DNA of 39,981 bases from positions 1 through 39,981 of IMG/VR virus record IMGVR_UViG_3300027754_000202; one strand, 5' to 3'. The notes under the pieces are model-generated. The model saw only the letters and a list, made by a program, of their open reading frames with translations, was not told the origin of the DNA and searched no databases. The DNA is from a virus. A program made the position numbers and the translations under genes. Of this stretch, positions 1 through 8,258 are shown piece by piece; position 1 is the stretch's first letter, and the number at the start of each line of letters is the position of its first letter.

Positions 1-148
1 CTGTTAATGTGAAGAAGTCTAGTTTTGGACCTTGGATCTGAACTGGACCTTGAGCAGCTACGTTAGCTGTTCCTGCGATAGAACCGTTGGCCACGTCCAG
101 TGCAAATACTGGTTGTGTAGTTCCGTTTACTTTTGTAAATACTGCCAT
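1..148 (-). CDS. Virion-type protein, N-terminal part (runs off the window)
   Basis: The first 49 codons of a minus-strand gene that continues beyond the left edge. The visible N terminus begins MAVFTKVNGTTQPVF and reads on through small, Gly/Ala/Thr-rich sequence to a PKLDFF stretch at the edge. This style is common in small structural or decoration proteins of marine T4-like phages, but no domain can be named from 49 residues. The start is supported by a good Shine-Dalgarno (AAAGGAAA, about 6 bases before ATG) and by a perfect T4 late promoter motif 40 bases upstream, so a late, virion-associated role is inferred. It is one of the few late genes here with a conventional untranslated leader. 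Confidence 0.7.
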   Translation of the reverse strand, partial: MAVFTKVNGTTQPVFALDVANGSIAGTANVAAQGPVQIQGPKLDFFTLT

Positions 149-188
149 GATAAATTTCCTTTAAGTTAGTGGGTTGTTGCCCTACTTT

Positions 189-196
189 TATTTATA
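189..196 (-). promoter_or_regulatory. T4-type late promoter (TATAAATA)
   Basis: On the minus strand this reads TATAAATA, identical to the T4 late promoter -10 consensus recognised by gp55-type sigma. It lies 40 bases before the ATG at 148. Transcription should start near 182, giving a leader that carries the Shine-Dalgarno of the partial gene. Confidence 0.65.
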
Positions 197-209
197 CAAT
201 CGGCAAAAA

Positions 210-2168
210 TCACTGGGGTTGAGGATTGTTTTGGGCACGATTTTGGGCAGCAAACGCATTGGGATCAAATCTAGTGACCAGCTTGCTGTCGCCTGCCGGC
301 GTGGCCATCACCCAGCCTTCGCCGCCGGGATTGGCCAGATCAGCCTGCCCTTTCAGATACATCTTCAAGGCATGCAGCAATTCAAATGCGTAGAATGATG
401 CTGCCAAGGCCTGTGCATTGCTGCTGGGACTGTTGAGATATTCCACTATGTTGTTGTACTTGCGAGGGCTCACACGAGACTGCAACCAAGGTCCAAACTC
501 TTGCAACAACTGCTGTGCAGACTGCAACGGAGCACCCACTTTGGTATTGATAAAATCCACTGCCAGCTTGAATAGATCTGTGATCTGTTGGGCCCGCAAT
601 TCAGCAGGATTGAACAAGGTCTTCATGGCAGCACCTTGTGTGCTTATGATCTGTCGGAGTTGTTTTTCTATATTGCTCTCAGTTGCTAATGCTTTGGGAG
701 TAGCAGGTTTTTCCAACAACAATCCTGGAACTGGGTTAAACGAAACCCCACGCAGTGGTTGCCGCGGCTCACCTTGATCTGCATACATTGTGTGCATTGC
801 AATACCTATTTGTGCAGGCGGCACCCCGGCTTCGGGATCGCCAGAAATACGTTGCCCCATTGCACTCCGTACCGGTATGCGATATTCAATGGTATTGGGC
901 TTGAACACATAGTTGCCGGCAATCACTGGTGGTGTTTGCATGAACAACAGATCTCCCTTGACATAGCCACGGAAGTTGGGTGGCAGTGCAGCTTCCAGTA
1001 CTGGAAACAACGCAGCATATATCTGTATGAGATCGTCTCTGTTGCCGGATCTAGTACGTTGTATGTCTGCCATCATCTGCGGACTGGTGGCCATGCCGTC
1101 ATAGCCCTTGGCTTCAAATCCAGATCCATCTGTGAGTACAAATTCTCCAGTGGCAGGTTTGCGGCCAAATATCAACGCAGGCTTGCCGTCCCACTTGGCA
1201 GTGGTAGTCTGTTGCGGTGATTCAGTGGCGTGTTTAACTATGTCCAAGGCTTTTTGTATGCCCGGTGCTCCCATTCGAAATACATAATCTTCCAGATGTT
1301 CTATACCTTTGGCACGGCCACCTACTCCAGCTTCCGCAGCTTCAATCACTGGGCGTTGATGTTCCACCAAGGCCACATATCCACGATTAACAATGCGATC
1401 TCTCAGTCTGGCCAGGAAGTATGAGTCGCCTTCTTTCACTGTTTGTTCGGGCTCTTGCAATCCTTCTCGGGCTAGATAATCACGGAAGTCTTGCAGTTTG
1501 GCATCACGATCAGGATCACGGGCCAATGCCGCATAGATTGATTCCACGTTCTTTAGATTGTCACGAGTGGCTCCGCGACCCAACAATACTGATGCCACAT
1601 AGTCCGGATCCATGCCTCCCTGAACCAGTTGATCAGAGGCTCGAGAAAACATGCCGTTGGCACCAACTCGGAGTCCTAGTTTTTTAGCTATGCTGCTCAT
1701 CAGCACATTGCGATTTACACCTTTGTAAGCTGAATCTGTTCCGCCGGCATAAAAGAACTGTCCCCAATCCAGATTGGGAAAGAACATGAAGTCGGTCTGC
1801 ACAAACCCTCGGTTGGCATCACCGGCAATGGGTGTTTTAAGATGTACCTCACCTTTTTTAACTACGTATTCTCTAGGATCTAGCCTTTGACTCTGCACAA
1901 ACTGTGAAAGAATACCAGCCAGTTGTTCTTTTGAAATTTCATTGAGATCCACTGCGAGATCTAAGTCGCCCGAAGAAGGGGCCTTGCCAGTTGATCCTAG
2001 CCAGCGTGTGGGGATGCCATCTTCTCCTACTTCGCTAGTAAAATCTATACCAGTGACTTGTTCTATCCATTGGATCGTGGCAGGTACATCTTGACGATTG
2101 ATACGCTGTGTGAGTGGCTCGCCCTTGGGCCCTTTGAAAACATTGCCGCCTTCTAGTAAATATCTCAT
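210..2168 (-). CDS. Nucleotidyltransferase fused to KxDG ligase-like domain, 652 aa
   Basis: Two nucleotidyl-transfer modules can be read. Residues 58-70 hold GS followed by GDLDLAV, and residues 123-130 read VQTDFMFF. That is the GS...DxD...D pattern (D68, D70, D126) of polymerase-beta-type minimal nucleotidyltransferases. Residues 322-336 contain AKWDGKPALIFGR, a KxDG motif I as in DNA/RNA ligases and capping enzymes (candidate adenylated lysine K325). GYVKGDLLF (401-409) and TIEYRIP (426-432) sit where ligase motifs III and IV would be expected. The last 200 residues are helical with a Gln/Asn-rich tail. A nucleic-acid end-repair or ligation role is plausible but unproven. The gene overlaps the upstream gene by 4 bases and lies among virion-type genes. 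The N terminus MRYLLE|G would fit a prohead-protease (L-x-E) site. Confidence 0.65.
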   Translation of the reverse strand: MRYLLEGGNVFKGPKGEPLTQRINRQDVPATIQWIEQVTGIDFTSEVGEDGIPTRWLGSTGKAPSSGDLDLAVDLNEISKEQLAGILSQFVQSQRLDPREYVVKKGEVHLKTPIAGDANRGFVQTDFMFFPNLDWGQFFYAGGTDSAYKGVNRNVLMSSIAKKLGLRVGANGMFSRASDQLVQGGMDPDYVASVLLGRGATRDNLKNVESIYAALARDPDRDAKLQDFRDYLAREGLQEPEQTVKEGDSYFLARLRDRIVNRGYVALVEHQRPVIEAAEAGVGGRAKGIEHLEDYVFRMGAPGIQKALDIVKHATESPQQTTTAKWDGKPALIFGRKPATGEFVLTDGSGFEAKGYDGMATSPQMMADIQRTRSGNRDDLIQIYAALFPVLEAALPPNFRGYVKGDLLFMQTPPVIAGNYVFKPNTIEYRIPVRSAMGQRISGDPEAGVPPAQIGIAMHTMYADQGEPRQPLRGVSFNPVPGLLLEKPATPKALATESNIEKQLRQIISTQGAAMKTLFNPAELRAQQITDLFKLAVDFINTKVGAPLQSAQQLLQEFGPWLQSRVSPRKYNNIVEYLNSPSSNAQALAASFYAFELLHALKMYLKGQADLANPGGEGWVMATPAGDSKLVTRFDPNAFAAQNRAQNNPQPQ

Positions 2169-2902
2169 GGTGCTGTACCTGCTTGCATGGCCTGCATGTA
2201 GGCCGCGTGTTGTGGATTGTTCATGTCTATTGGTACCCAGCCTACCCCAAAATTAATTTGAAATTGTCCTGTTCGAGTTCGTCTTATACTGCCATGTTGT
2301 GGTTGATTGGCTGCTGCTGATGCCGGTGGTGGTGCAACCGGTGAGGCCTGCCCTGCTTGTGCTCCTGGATGGAATTGCAGCAACACTCCTGCTTCATATG
2401 CGGCCTGCGCAATCATTTGAAATCTAGCTAATTCTTGTGTGGCAGGGGTCGCTGCATTGAGACTGCTCAATTGATGCATGCCGGACAGCATGCGATTCAT
2501 TATGCCATTAGCTTGATCAACATAAATCGTGGTGGGATTACCATTGGCATCCACCTGAGATACCATTTGATCCAGATGTTCAAAATCTACACCTCTGAGA
2601 AATTCATTGTGTGCTACGATTGATTTTATTGATGCTTTCAATTGGAACTTGGCTCGTGAGCTTATCTGCGCGGGGTCTGTGACTCTGTCTGCTGCCATGG
2701 CTCGACTCACCTGCTCGGCCCATTGACGCTGCATGTTTTCTGCACTTTGTCTGACCAACAACGGTGCCTTGGCCAGTGCTTCTAGTTCAGGAGTTGATTT
2801 TTGTTGATCCGGCACTTTGACTCCCATCTGATCAAGGAATCCCCTGGCGAATGCGCCCACTTCGTTCAGCTTGCTTTTGCCTGTGAGTTCATGGATTTGC
2901 AT
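2165..2902 (-). CDS. Putative capsid-associated protein, 245 aa
   Basis: No enzymatic family is recognised. The protein is mostly helical for 180 residues, then has a low-complexity Pro/Ala/Gln linker (about 187-205) and ends in a short module containing SIRRTRTGQFQINFGVGWVP. The N terminus MQIHELTGKSKLNE|VGAF contains an L-x-E site like those cut by T4 gp21 prohead protease, and it resembles the leader style of the two capsid-targeted candidates at the other end of the window. It overlaps the next gene by 4 bases and its own start lies inside the end of the preceding small gene, so the three are coupled. A virion or prohead-core role is inferred from this context only. Confidence 0.55.
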   Translation of the reverse strand: MQIHELTGKSKLNEVGAFARGFLDQMGVKVPDQQKSTPELEALAKAPLLVRQSAENMQRQWAEQVSRAMAADRVTDPAQISSRAKFQLKASIKSIVAHNEFLRGVDFEHLDQMVSQVDANGNPTTIYVDQANGIMNRMLSGMHQLSSLNAATPATQELARFQMIAQAAYEAGVLLQFHPGAQAGQASPVAPPPASAAANQPQHGSIRRTRTGQFQINFGVGWVPIDMNNPQHAAYMQAMQAGTAP

Positions 2903-3137
2903 CTGTTTTCCTTACTGATCTAGAGAATTTACCGGCATTTTTAGTGCGTATGGCATTGAGGAATTTCCTATTAAGAGCTTCGGCTGTTTCTGCATCAAAT
3001 TCTTGGTCAATCTGTTCTAGCAGTCTCACAGCATTGGCTATTATGGTGGCTGCACGATTTTCTATCACCAACCGACGATCTCGTTCGATGTACAGACTGT
3101 CCAGTTCTTCCAGAATGCTGCGTGTTTTCTTTTGCAT
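2889..3137 (-). CDS. Small helical protein of unknown function, 82 aa
   Basis: A short, charged, helical protein beginning MQKKTRSILEELDSLYIERD with no recognised domain. The ATG at 3137 is chosen; a TTG three codons upstream (3146) would also be in frame. An AAAGG sits 12 bases before the ATG and 3 bases before the TTG, so the start is not certain. It is first in a coupled set with the 245-aa and 652-aa genes (14-base overlap with the 245-aa gene). A late-promoter-like GCTAAATA lies just upstream, divergent from the promoter-like motif of the fibre gene. The length, and a heptad-like hydrophobic pattern in residues 20-60, would suit a small structural or scaffold component. Confidence 0.55.
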   Translation of the reverse strand: MQKKTRSILEELDSLYIERDRRLVIENRAATIIANAVRLLEQIDQEFDAETAEALNRKFLNAIRTKNAGKFSRSVRKTDANP

Positions 3138-3158
3138 GTAAATCAATGGCCTTTGGAT

Positions 3159-3166
3159 TATTTAGC
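3159..3166 (-). promoter_or_regulatory. Late-promoter-like motif (GCTAAATA), minus strand
   Basis: Two mismatches from TATAAATA, but the same C-TAAATA form recurs upstream of other late genes in this window. It would start transcripts near 3152 for the 82/245/652-aa gene set. Confidence 0.4.
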
Positions 3167-3180
3167 GATTTCCGGATGTG

Positions 3181-3188
3181 AATAAATA
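3181..3188 (+). promoter_or_regulatory. Late-promoter-like motif (AATAAATA), plus strand
   Basis: One mismatch from TATAAATA, 21 bases before the fibre ATG. An AAGGA Shine-Dalgarno lies between it and the start codon. It forms a divergent pair with the minus-strand motif at 3159-3166. Confidence 0.45.
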
Positions 3189-3209
3189 TCTATACAAGGA
3201 TACCAACCA

Positions 3210-4493
3210 ATGACCAGCAGCATCAACCCGCAAAACATCGACGCCAACTACCCTGTTGCCGGCGTGCCCAACAACACTCAAGGATTCCGTGATAACTTCA
3301 CCAACATCCAGACCAATTTTACTTACGCCAAAAACGAGATAACTGATCTGGAAAACAAAGCCATCCTCAAAAGTGCATTGACCGGAACTACCTTGGACAA
3401 CAACATGGCGGATCAATTGATCTACTCTGCGCTGATCCGTGACTTTTCCGGCAGCATCGTGCAAAACACAGTGACCTCAGGATCGGTCACACTGGATTAT
3501 AGTTCTGGGCATTATCAGACTGTGAGCACCAGCGGTAGTGTTAGCCTGGGATTTACCAACTTTCCTGCTGCTGGCACTGTGGGTATGATGCGTGTGCAGA
3601 TCAACATCACCAACACTGCATACACCGTGACTTTGCCTGCTGCGGTGACCCTGGGTATCACTGGCATACAAGGTATCAGTTCTAACGTGATCACTTTTGG
3701 AGCAATCGGTTATTACGAATTTGGATTTGTGACCAGTGATGGTGGTACTACTATTACTGTGTTTGATTTGAATAGACCTTTAAGTTATTACACCAACACC
3801 GTTAATGTGGCAGCTACTACTTCAAGCACCAGTACCACCACAGGTGCGTTGATTGTTGCCGGCGGTATGGGCATCGCAGGAAACTTGTACGTAGGCGGTG
3901 ACATATTTGGTAATGTGACTGTGACAGATATTTCTCTTGGCAATGTGTCGGCATCCGGATTCGTCAGTGCCACGGGCAATGTCACAGGCGGTAATGTACG
4001 CACAGCCGGATTGATCTCGGCCACTGGCAATATCACAGGTGGCAATATCATTGGTATTGTTGCTGCCGGATCCAATACAATCACCACTACAGGTAATATC
4101 AGTGGCGGCAATCTTATTGGTATTGTTGCTGCCGGATCCAATACAATCACTACTACAGGTAACATCACCGGTGGCAACATATTGACTGGTGGCCTGGTCA
4201 GTGCCACAGCCAATGTCACTGGTGGTAATATACGAACTGGTGGTCAGGTGAGTGCTACCGGTAATGCGTTGTTTCTAGCCGGTACCGCAGTACCAGTTGG
4301 TGGCACAGCAGGTGCTGGCATAATGATGTCTAGCACTACCAATCTTGGTGTGTTCTTTGGATCAGGTGCACCGACAATAGCAGCAGCCCAAGGCAGTCTA
4401 TATCTCAGGACTGATGGTTCCAGCACCAGCACAAGGTTGTATGTGAATACCACAGGCAGTACCAGTTGGACTGCTGTGACCACTGCTATCTAA
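3210..4493 (+). CDS. Tail fibre / virion structural protein with Gly-Asn repeats, 427 aa
   Basis: The N terminus (SINPQNIDANYPVAGVPNN, then TQGFRDNFTNIQTNF) is a type seen in fibre-like structural proteins of marine T4-like phages and probably anchors the protein to the virion. Residues 100-200 are beta-rich. From about residue 215 the sequence becomes short Gly/Asn repeats (GNITGGN, TGGLVSATANVT) typical of a trimeric beta-helical shaft. Two copies are near-identical 22-residue units. The end (DGSSTSTRLYVNTTGSTSW) resembles a C-terminal module found on other phage fibres. It is one of few + strand genes in this part of the window. It has an AAGGA Shine-Dalgarno and a late-promoter-like motif. 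Receptor binding is inferred. Confidence 0.75.
   Translation: MTSSINPQNIDANYPVAGVPNNTQGFRDNFTNIQTNFTYAKNEITDLENKAILKSALTGTTLDNNMADQLIYSALIRDFSGSIVQNTVTSGSVTLDYSSGHYQTVSTSGSVSLGFTNFPAAGTVGMMRVQINITNTAYTVTLPAAVTLGITGIQGISSNVITFGAIGYYEFGFVTSDGGTTITVFDLNRPLSYYTNTVNVAATTSSTSTTTGALIVAGGMGIAGNLYVGGDIFGNVTVTDISLGNVSASGFVSATGNVTGGNVRTAGLISATGNITGGNIIGIVAAGSNTITTTGNISGGNLIGIVAAGSNTITTTGNITGGNILTGGLVSATANVTGGNIRTGGQVSATGNALFLAGTAVPVGGTAGAGIMMSSTTNLGVFFGSGAPTIAAAQGSLYLRTDGSSTSTRLYVNTTGSTSWTAVTTAI
4026..4157 (+). repeat. 66-bp tandem duplication inside the fibre shaft
   Basis: Two adjacent 66-base units (4026-4091 and 4092-4157), nearly identical, encode 22-residue GN-I-(T/S)-GGN-IGIVAAGSNTITTT units. 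Shaft length could change by slippage or recombination here. Confidence 0.7.
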
Positions 4494-5192
4494 TTTTATT
4501 AGAGACATATTGTTCCAAATTTCTTCACGATCAGGATCATACGGAACCCATTTGTGACTAGAAATACGTTTATATAATTCTTCAGCAAGAGACTGATTTA
4601 TTTCTATTCCGGCCACTGGCATGATTGATTCAATCAACCATCGATAATGTAGCAAAGGCTGTGGCTGTATCTCAGTTCCGCGGCAATCTAAATTTTCTGC
4701 AAATTTTTCTTGTTCATCGTTGCTGGTATCAATGTATCTGGCATTTTGTTGTGAAACATATGCTGATATCAATTTCTTTTGTATTTTTTGTCTCTGTAGA
4801 GATTGTTCGGTCTGTATGTAAAAATTGTGATATTTTTTAATCACATCAATCCCACTGCCACTACTGCACCACCATATACCGCTTTCAGTTTTGTAAGTGT
4901 TAAAATCATATATTGGATCAGATTTTACAATATCCACCCACTGGTCATCTTGTATCAGTTTATCAAATCTTTGGTGTTGCGGCCATTGAAAAATCACGGT
5001 AGAATATCCAATGTCACAGGCCAGCAGTTCGTTGATCAAGAACTCACACCCAGCCCCAACTGCACTTATAACAATCACTTCAAGATCGGGTCTGAGTGCT
5101 TGTAAGATTTGCGGCCATTCTGGCCAGATGTGTCCATGAGCATATCCATCACCAAGGCAAAATATCTTAGTAATATTTGTAGTATTTTCCAT
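4398..5192 (-). CDS. SGNH-hydrolase-like protein, possibly inactive, 264 aa
   Basis: The N terminus reads IFCLGDGYAHGHIWPEW, in the position and style of an SGNH/GDSL block I, but the nucleophile serine of GDS is a glycine here. Esterase activity is therefore doubtful. QWPQHQRFD (about residues 90-98) and LLHYRWLIESIMP could be later parts of the fold. The ATG at 5192 is used; an in-frame TTG lies four codons upstream. The start overlaps the preceding gene by 26 bases. The 3' end is odd: the last 32 codons are antisense to the end of the convergent fibre gene, although other frames hold stop codons right at the fibre boundary. A frameshift or recombination may have extended the ORF. Confidence 0.5.
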   Translation of the reverse strand: MENTTNITKIFCLGDGYAHGHIWPEWPQILQALRPDLEVIVISAVGAGCEFLINELLACDIGYSTVIFQWPQHQRFDKLIQDDQWVDIVKSDPIYDFNTYKTESGIWWCSSGSGIDVIKKYHNFYIQTEQSLQRQKIQKKLISAYVSQQNARYIDTSNDEQEKFAENLDCRGTEIQPQPLLHYRWLIESIMPVAGIEINQSLAEELYKRISSHKWVPYDPDREEIWNNMSLIKLDSSGHSSPTGTACGIHIQPCAGAGTISPEI

Positions 5193-5811
5193 GTGCCAGT
5201 TCAAATTCTGCTTCGTGATATCTTTTTACCAAACTGTTATTCCACAGATTTGAATCATATAAAAAAGAATTTAGACTTTTCCATCGATCCATGTGTGTTT
5301 TGATTTCCATTCCGGACATTATATCATAAAATTCTGCTGTGGTTTCTACTATGTCGGCGAACTCTAAGTTACAATAATGTGGAATAGCACCGAATGCCTG
5401 CAGATAGTTTTTTGCGGTTTCTCTTTGTTTGTCGACAAGTTCCATGCCAGTTAAGGAGCTGATATGATCTTGCTTAGAAAAATATAAATGCCAAGCACGA
5501 AGCCATCGATAAATTTTGCTCCTGGTAGTTTCTGTTGTGATTAGAATAACTTGGTCGCACATGGACAGATCCATTTCCCCGGGCCAACAATGTGTACCAA
5601 TAATTAATTCATGATCTTTTGCGTTTGACAAAAAAATATTAAATTTGTTTTGATCAAAGTTTGTAAAAGTTGATTCTGAATCACCAATCTTTCCATATGA
5701 ATGACTCAACGAATCGAGCCCACCATTTTTATGAACAGGCGAAAACTTGTTTTCTAAAATATCACATAATAATCCGCCACCGGCGTAATGTGGAAAACAC
5801 AATAATTTCAT
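5167..5811 (-). CDS. Unknown protein, possibly sulfotransferase-like, 214 aa
   Basis: No certain family. The N terminus MKLLCFPHYAGGGLLCDIL places a glycine-rich turn after a first beta strand. A later segment runs QVILITTETTRSKIYRWLRAWH. Both are reminiscent of phage sulfotransferase-type proteins (nucleotide-binding loop, then an R/S-containing strand-helix), but a canonical P-loop GKS/T is absent. The ATG overlaps the helicase stop by 4 bases and the 3' end overlaps the SGNH-like gene, so it is part of the primase-helicase transcript although probably accessory in function. Modification of a small molecule or surface glycan is a guess. Confidence 0.45.
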   Translation of the reverse strand: MKLLCFPHYAGGGLLCDILENKFSPVHKNGGLDSLSHSYGKIGDSESTFTNFDQNKFNIFLSNAKDHELIIGTHCWPGEMDLSMCDQVILITTETTRSKIYRWLRAWHLYFSKQDHISSLTGMELVDKQRETAKNYLQAFGAIPHYCNLEFADIVETTAEFYDIMSGMEIKTHMDRWKSLNSFLYDSNLWNNSLVKRYHEAEFELAHGKYYKYY

Positions 5812-7259
5812 TGGATCGGCTTCATTTTGCCCAACAACTGCTTGAGTTTGTTGCTCTGCACTTCTGCACCCACTTTGGGTGTGGGATCAAATGGATCCAC
5901 ACCCGGCTTAGGCTGACCACGTTCCCAGGCGTTGTTTGAAGTCACTGTCTCTGATGGTGTCACAGTGGCACGAGCCTTGATAGTTTCCATGAAGCTGGGC
6001 TTGGAAGCACGTGATCCGGTATCTCCATCTTCACCACCTTCATCGGTGATTCTCATGGTCTCGATGTTGTATTCCAGATCAATCTTTTGCCCAACACCTG
6101 TGGAACTACGCGACTTCATGCATTGGATCTGATACTTGCCACGTTCTTTCATGGATCTGCTGGTAAAGATACCAAACACATTGTCTGCTGTGTTGATTTT
6201 ACTGATACCACCTGCGATGTGGCTGTGATCAAATTCCACTTCTTCCACTGCTGATCGATTCAACTGCGATGCAGTGACCATGAGTATCTGTAGTTCCTTG
6301 GCCAAATTGCGCAGTTCTTCACTCACATACTTGTCTTTGATAAACTGATCATTGGGATTGACTTTCACACTGATTGGCATCAGCAAGTCCAAGTAGTCAA
6401 TCATCACAAAGTCCACCCTCTTGCCTGTTTGTATCTGATACTCTTTTAGATATGATCGGATGTCGTTGATGTTTGATTGTGCTGGCAAGCCTTTGAGCTG
6501 ATAATTGCCCGACTTCTTGGCCATCATCTTGACCTTGAGCTCAGTGGTGTCAATGTCTCTGCGGATGTCTTTGGTGCTCATGTTGGTGAGCATGGCATCT
6601 GTTCGCAAGCCGGTCAAGTCTTCACTCAATTCCAGTGTCACATACACACCACTCAATCCTTGTTGCAACCAGTTCAGTGCGATATTCATCATGACCAATG
6701 ATTTGCCCGACCCCGAACCACCTGCAAAAATGTTCAGCTCGCCTCTACTGAATCCGCCATACAGCAGTCTATCCATTTGTGGCCAGCCTGTTGACACTTG
6801 ACCTCCTGAATTGAAGTATTTGTTGATGCGCTCGCTGGGATTGGCAAAATAATCTGTGCCCATGTCCTTGGTCAGACTGATCTGTACTGCATCTTTGATC
6901 AGCTTTTCAACCGGGCCGTAGTCGCCTTTTTCCAACAAGTCTGCTGCTGCCAAGATCGCACGTTCCAGTTCTTGTCTGCGAGTGAATGACTCAAACTCTT
7001 CCATGAACCATTCATAGTGCCCTTCATTCAAGTCGGGCACTGGTTGCAGTTTTAGTCCAGTGGTAGCTGAGATCTGCGTGATATCTGGCAGAGTCTTGTG
7101 CTTTTCGCTGTGCTCTTTGATAAATGCTGCTGCTTCTCTTAGGCTTTTATCAAAGTTCTCTGGATTGTAGATGTTCTGGATGCGCACATAGCTGGCAGCA
7201 TCTTCCAACATCATTTCCAGGAATAGTTTCTGTACGTCAATTCCGTATTCTTTTAACAA
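5808..7259 (-). CDS. 41: Replicative DNA helicase, DnaB/gp41 type
   Basis: Hexameric helicase that unwinds the fork and works with the primase encoded just upstream. Residues 1-130 form the N-terminal helical domain. The RecA-type ATPase domain begins near 157, with Walker A AGGSGSGKS at 179-187, the following VYVTLELSED strand, and Walker B FVMIDYLDL at 284-292. The 483-aa length fits T4 gp41. The start is taken as TTG at 7259, because AAGGAAG lies 7 bases upstream and the ORF then overlaps the primase end by 23 bases; the first in-frame ATG (7214) has no well-spaced Shine-Dalgarno. A Pro/Gln/Lys-rich tail follows about residue 430. Confidence 0.93.
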   Translation of the reverse strand: MLKEYGIDVQKLFLEMMLEDAASYVRIQNIYNPENFDKSLREAAAFIKEHSEKHKTLPDITQISATTGLKLQPVPDLNEGHYEWFMEEFESFTRRQELERAILAAADLLEKGDYGPVEKLIKDAVQISLTKDMGTDYFANPSERINKYFNSGGQVSTGWPQMDRLLYGGFSRGELNIFAGGSGSGKSLVMMNIALNWLQQGLSGVYVTLELSEDLTGLRTDAMLTNMSTKDIRRDIDTTELKVKMMAKKSGNYQLKGLPAQSNINDIRSYLKEYQIQTGKRVDFVMIDYLDLLMPISVKVNPNDQFIKDKYVSEELRNLAKELQILMVTASQLNRSAVEEVEFDHSHIAGGISKINTADNVFGIFTSRSMKERGKYQIQCMKSRSSTGVGQKIDLEYNIETMRITDEGGEDGDTGSRASKPSFMETIKARATVTPSETVTSNNAWERGQPKPGVDPFDPTPKVGAEVQSNKLKQLLGKMKPIQ

Positions 7260-8220
7260 GTTGTTTCTTCCTTAGTTCTATTTTGATCTTGCTGGTGTTT
7301 CTGTTTTCAAATATAGTTAGCAGAGTCGCCACACGCCCGTAACGAACCACTGAGTCATTCACATCTTTGATGTCCGCAGGCCAAGGTGGCATGCTCACTG
7401 CCCAGCCCAGTTCCACTGCACGATCCACCAGTTCCATGCCAGACAAGTCTTGGTCTGGCACCACTGTTATTTCCTTGCCTAGACTGCGAATCAACCTGGC
7501 CTGTTCATCTGATACGGTGCTGTGCATCACTGCCAGGCCGCCGATGCTGAGCGCATCAAATATTCCTTCTACCACGATTGCATGAGTCCAATCCTTGTGC
7601 TGTAGGTCTGTGCCAAACACATACCCGGGTTGGCTATTGCTGATGTATTTGGGAGTGCGATCATCCAAGAATCTCTGTGTGTGTCCTACTATGCAATTGT
7701 CATGGATGAATGGAATGATCACGCTGGGTCGATGTTTCCATGCTTGTTCTGGATGATCTTGTATCATCACAGGATAGTCATCGGGCACACACCTGAGCCT
7801 TAGATACTCTCTACGCAGATCTTCGCCTGTCAATAACTCACTCAATGGTGGCAGTTCTTGTTCGTCAAATTGTATATCCGCCAAAGTATTGAATATGCGT
7901 TGGCGATCATCTATGATACCGTGTATGCTGCGATGACGCAGACTTTCCAAGTTTAACGCATCAATCTCTGCGTCAGGCACACCTAACCAGCCCAAGAGCC
8001 TGCGGGCCTTAAAACTCAACGAACGGCCAAGGATAAAGCTGGCGGTGTAGGTGCAATTGAAGCAGTGATAACTCCAACCTGTTTCTGTGGGTTTGAGGCC
8101 TCCGCGGCTTCTCTTATCTGCTGTACTACCGTTATGAGCACAGCAAACAGCGTTAAACGACATCCACCCCGAAGGTGTGGCTTTTCGTTTCGCAGGCAGA
8201 TAACCAAGGATGTCTAGCAT
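7237..8220 (-). CDS. 61: DNA primase, gp61 type
   Basis: Synthesises RNA primers for lagging-strand replication together with the helicase gene it overlaps. The N-terminal zinc-binding module has C26/C27-x-H29 and YHCFNC with C53 and C56. The TOPRIM core shows VVEGIFDAL (E218) and VVPDQDLSG (D256, D258), the metal-binding acidic residues, and ends with PPWPADIKDVND. The length of 327 aa is close to T4 gp61 (342 aa). No Shine-Dalgarno precedes the ATG. Instead a TTGCGA-N17-TAAACT element ends six bases before it, the same geometry as the leaderless promoters elsewhere in this window. Confidence 0.92.
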   Translation of the reverse strand: MLDILGYLPAKRKATPSGWMSFNAVCCAHNGSTADKRSRGGLKPTETGWSYHCFNCTYTASFILGRSLSFKARRLLGWLGVPDAEIDALNLESLRHRSIHGIIDDRQRIFNTLADIQFDEQELPPLSELLTGEDLRREYLRLRCVPDDYPVMIQDHPEQAWKHRPSVIIPFIHDNCIVGHTQRFLDDRTPKYISNSQPGYVFGTDLQHKDWTHAIVVEGIFDALSIGGLAVMHSTVSDEQARLIRSLGKEITVVPDQDLSGMELVDRAVELGWAVSMPPWPADIKDVNDSVVRYGRVATLLTIFENRNTSKIKIELRKKQLVKRIRN

Positions 8221-8226
8221 CCGTAT

Positions 8227-8255
8227 AGTTTAACAGATTGTTTGAGCAATCGCAA
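8227..8255 (-). promoter_or_regulatory. Weak sigma70-like promoter, leaderless geometry
   Basis: Minus strand: TTGCGA (8250-8255), 17-base spacer, TAAACT (8227-8232), six bases, ATG of the primase. Each hexamer matches consensus at four of six positions. The geometry equals that of the stronger promoters at 12502, 14003 and 15548. It would transcribe primase, helicase and the two downstream accessory genes. Confidence 0.4.
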
Positions 8256-8258
8256 CAG

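Noticed and set aside
3788-4219. 143-codon antisense ORF with Pro/Val/Leu repeats under the fibre gene
   Set aside because: It is the mirror of the Gly/Asn repeats on the opposite strand; the repeat periodicity explains the open frame.
8222-8227. TATACG as the -10 of the primase promoter
   Set aside because: It ends one base before the ATG, which would put the start site inside the gene; the TAAACT further upstream fits better.
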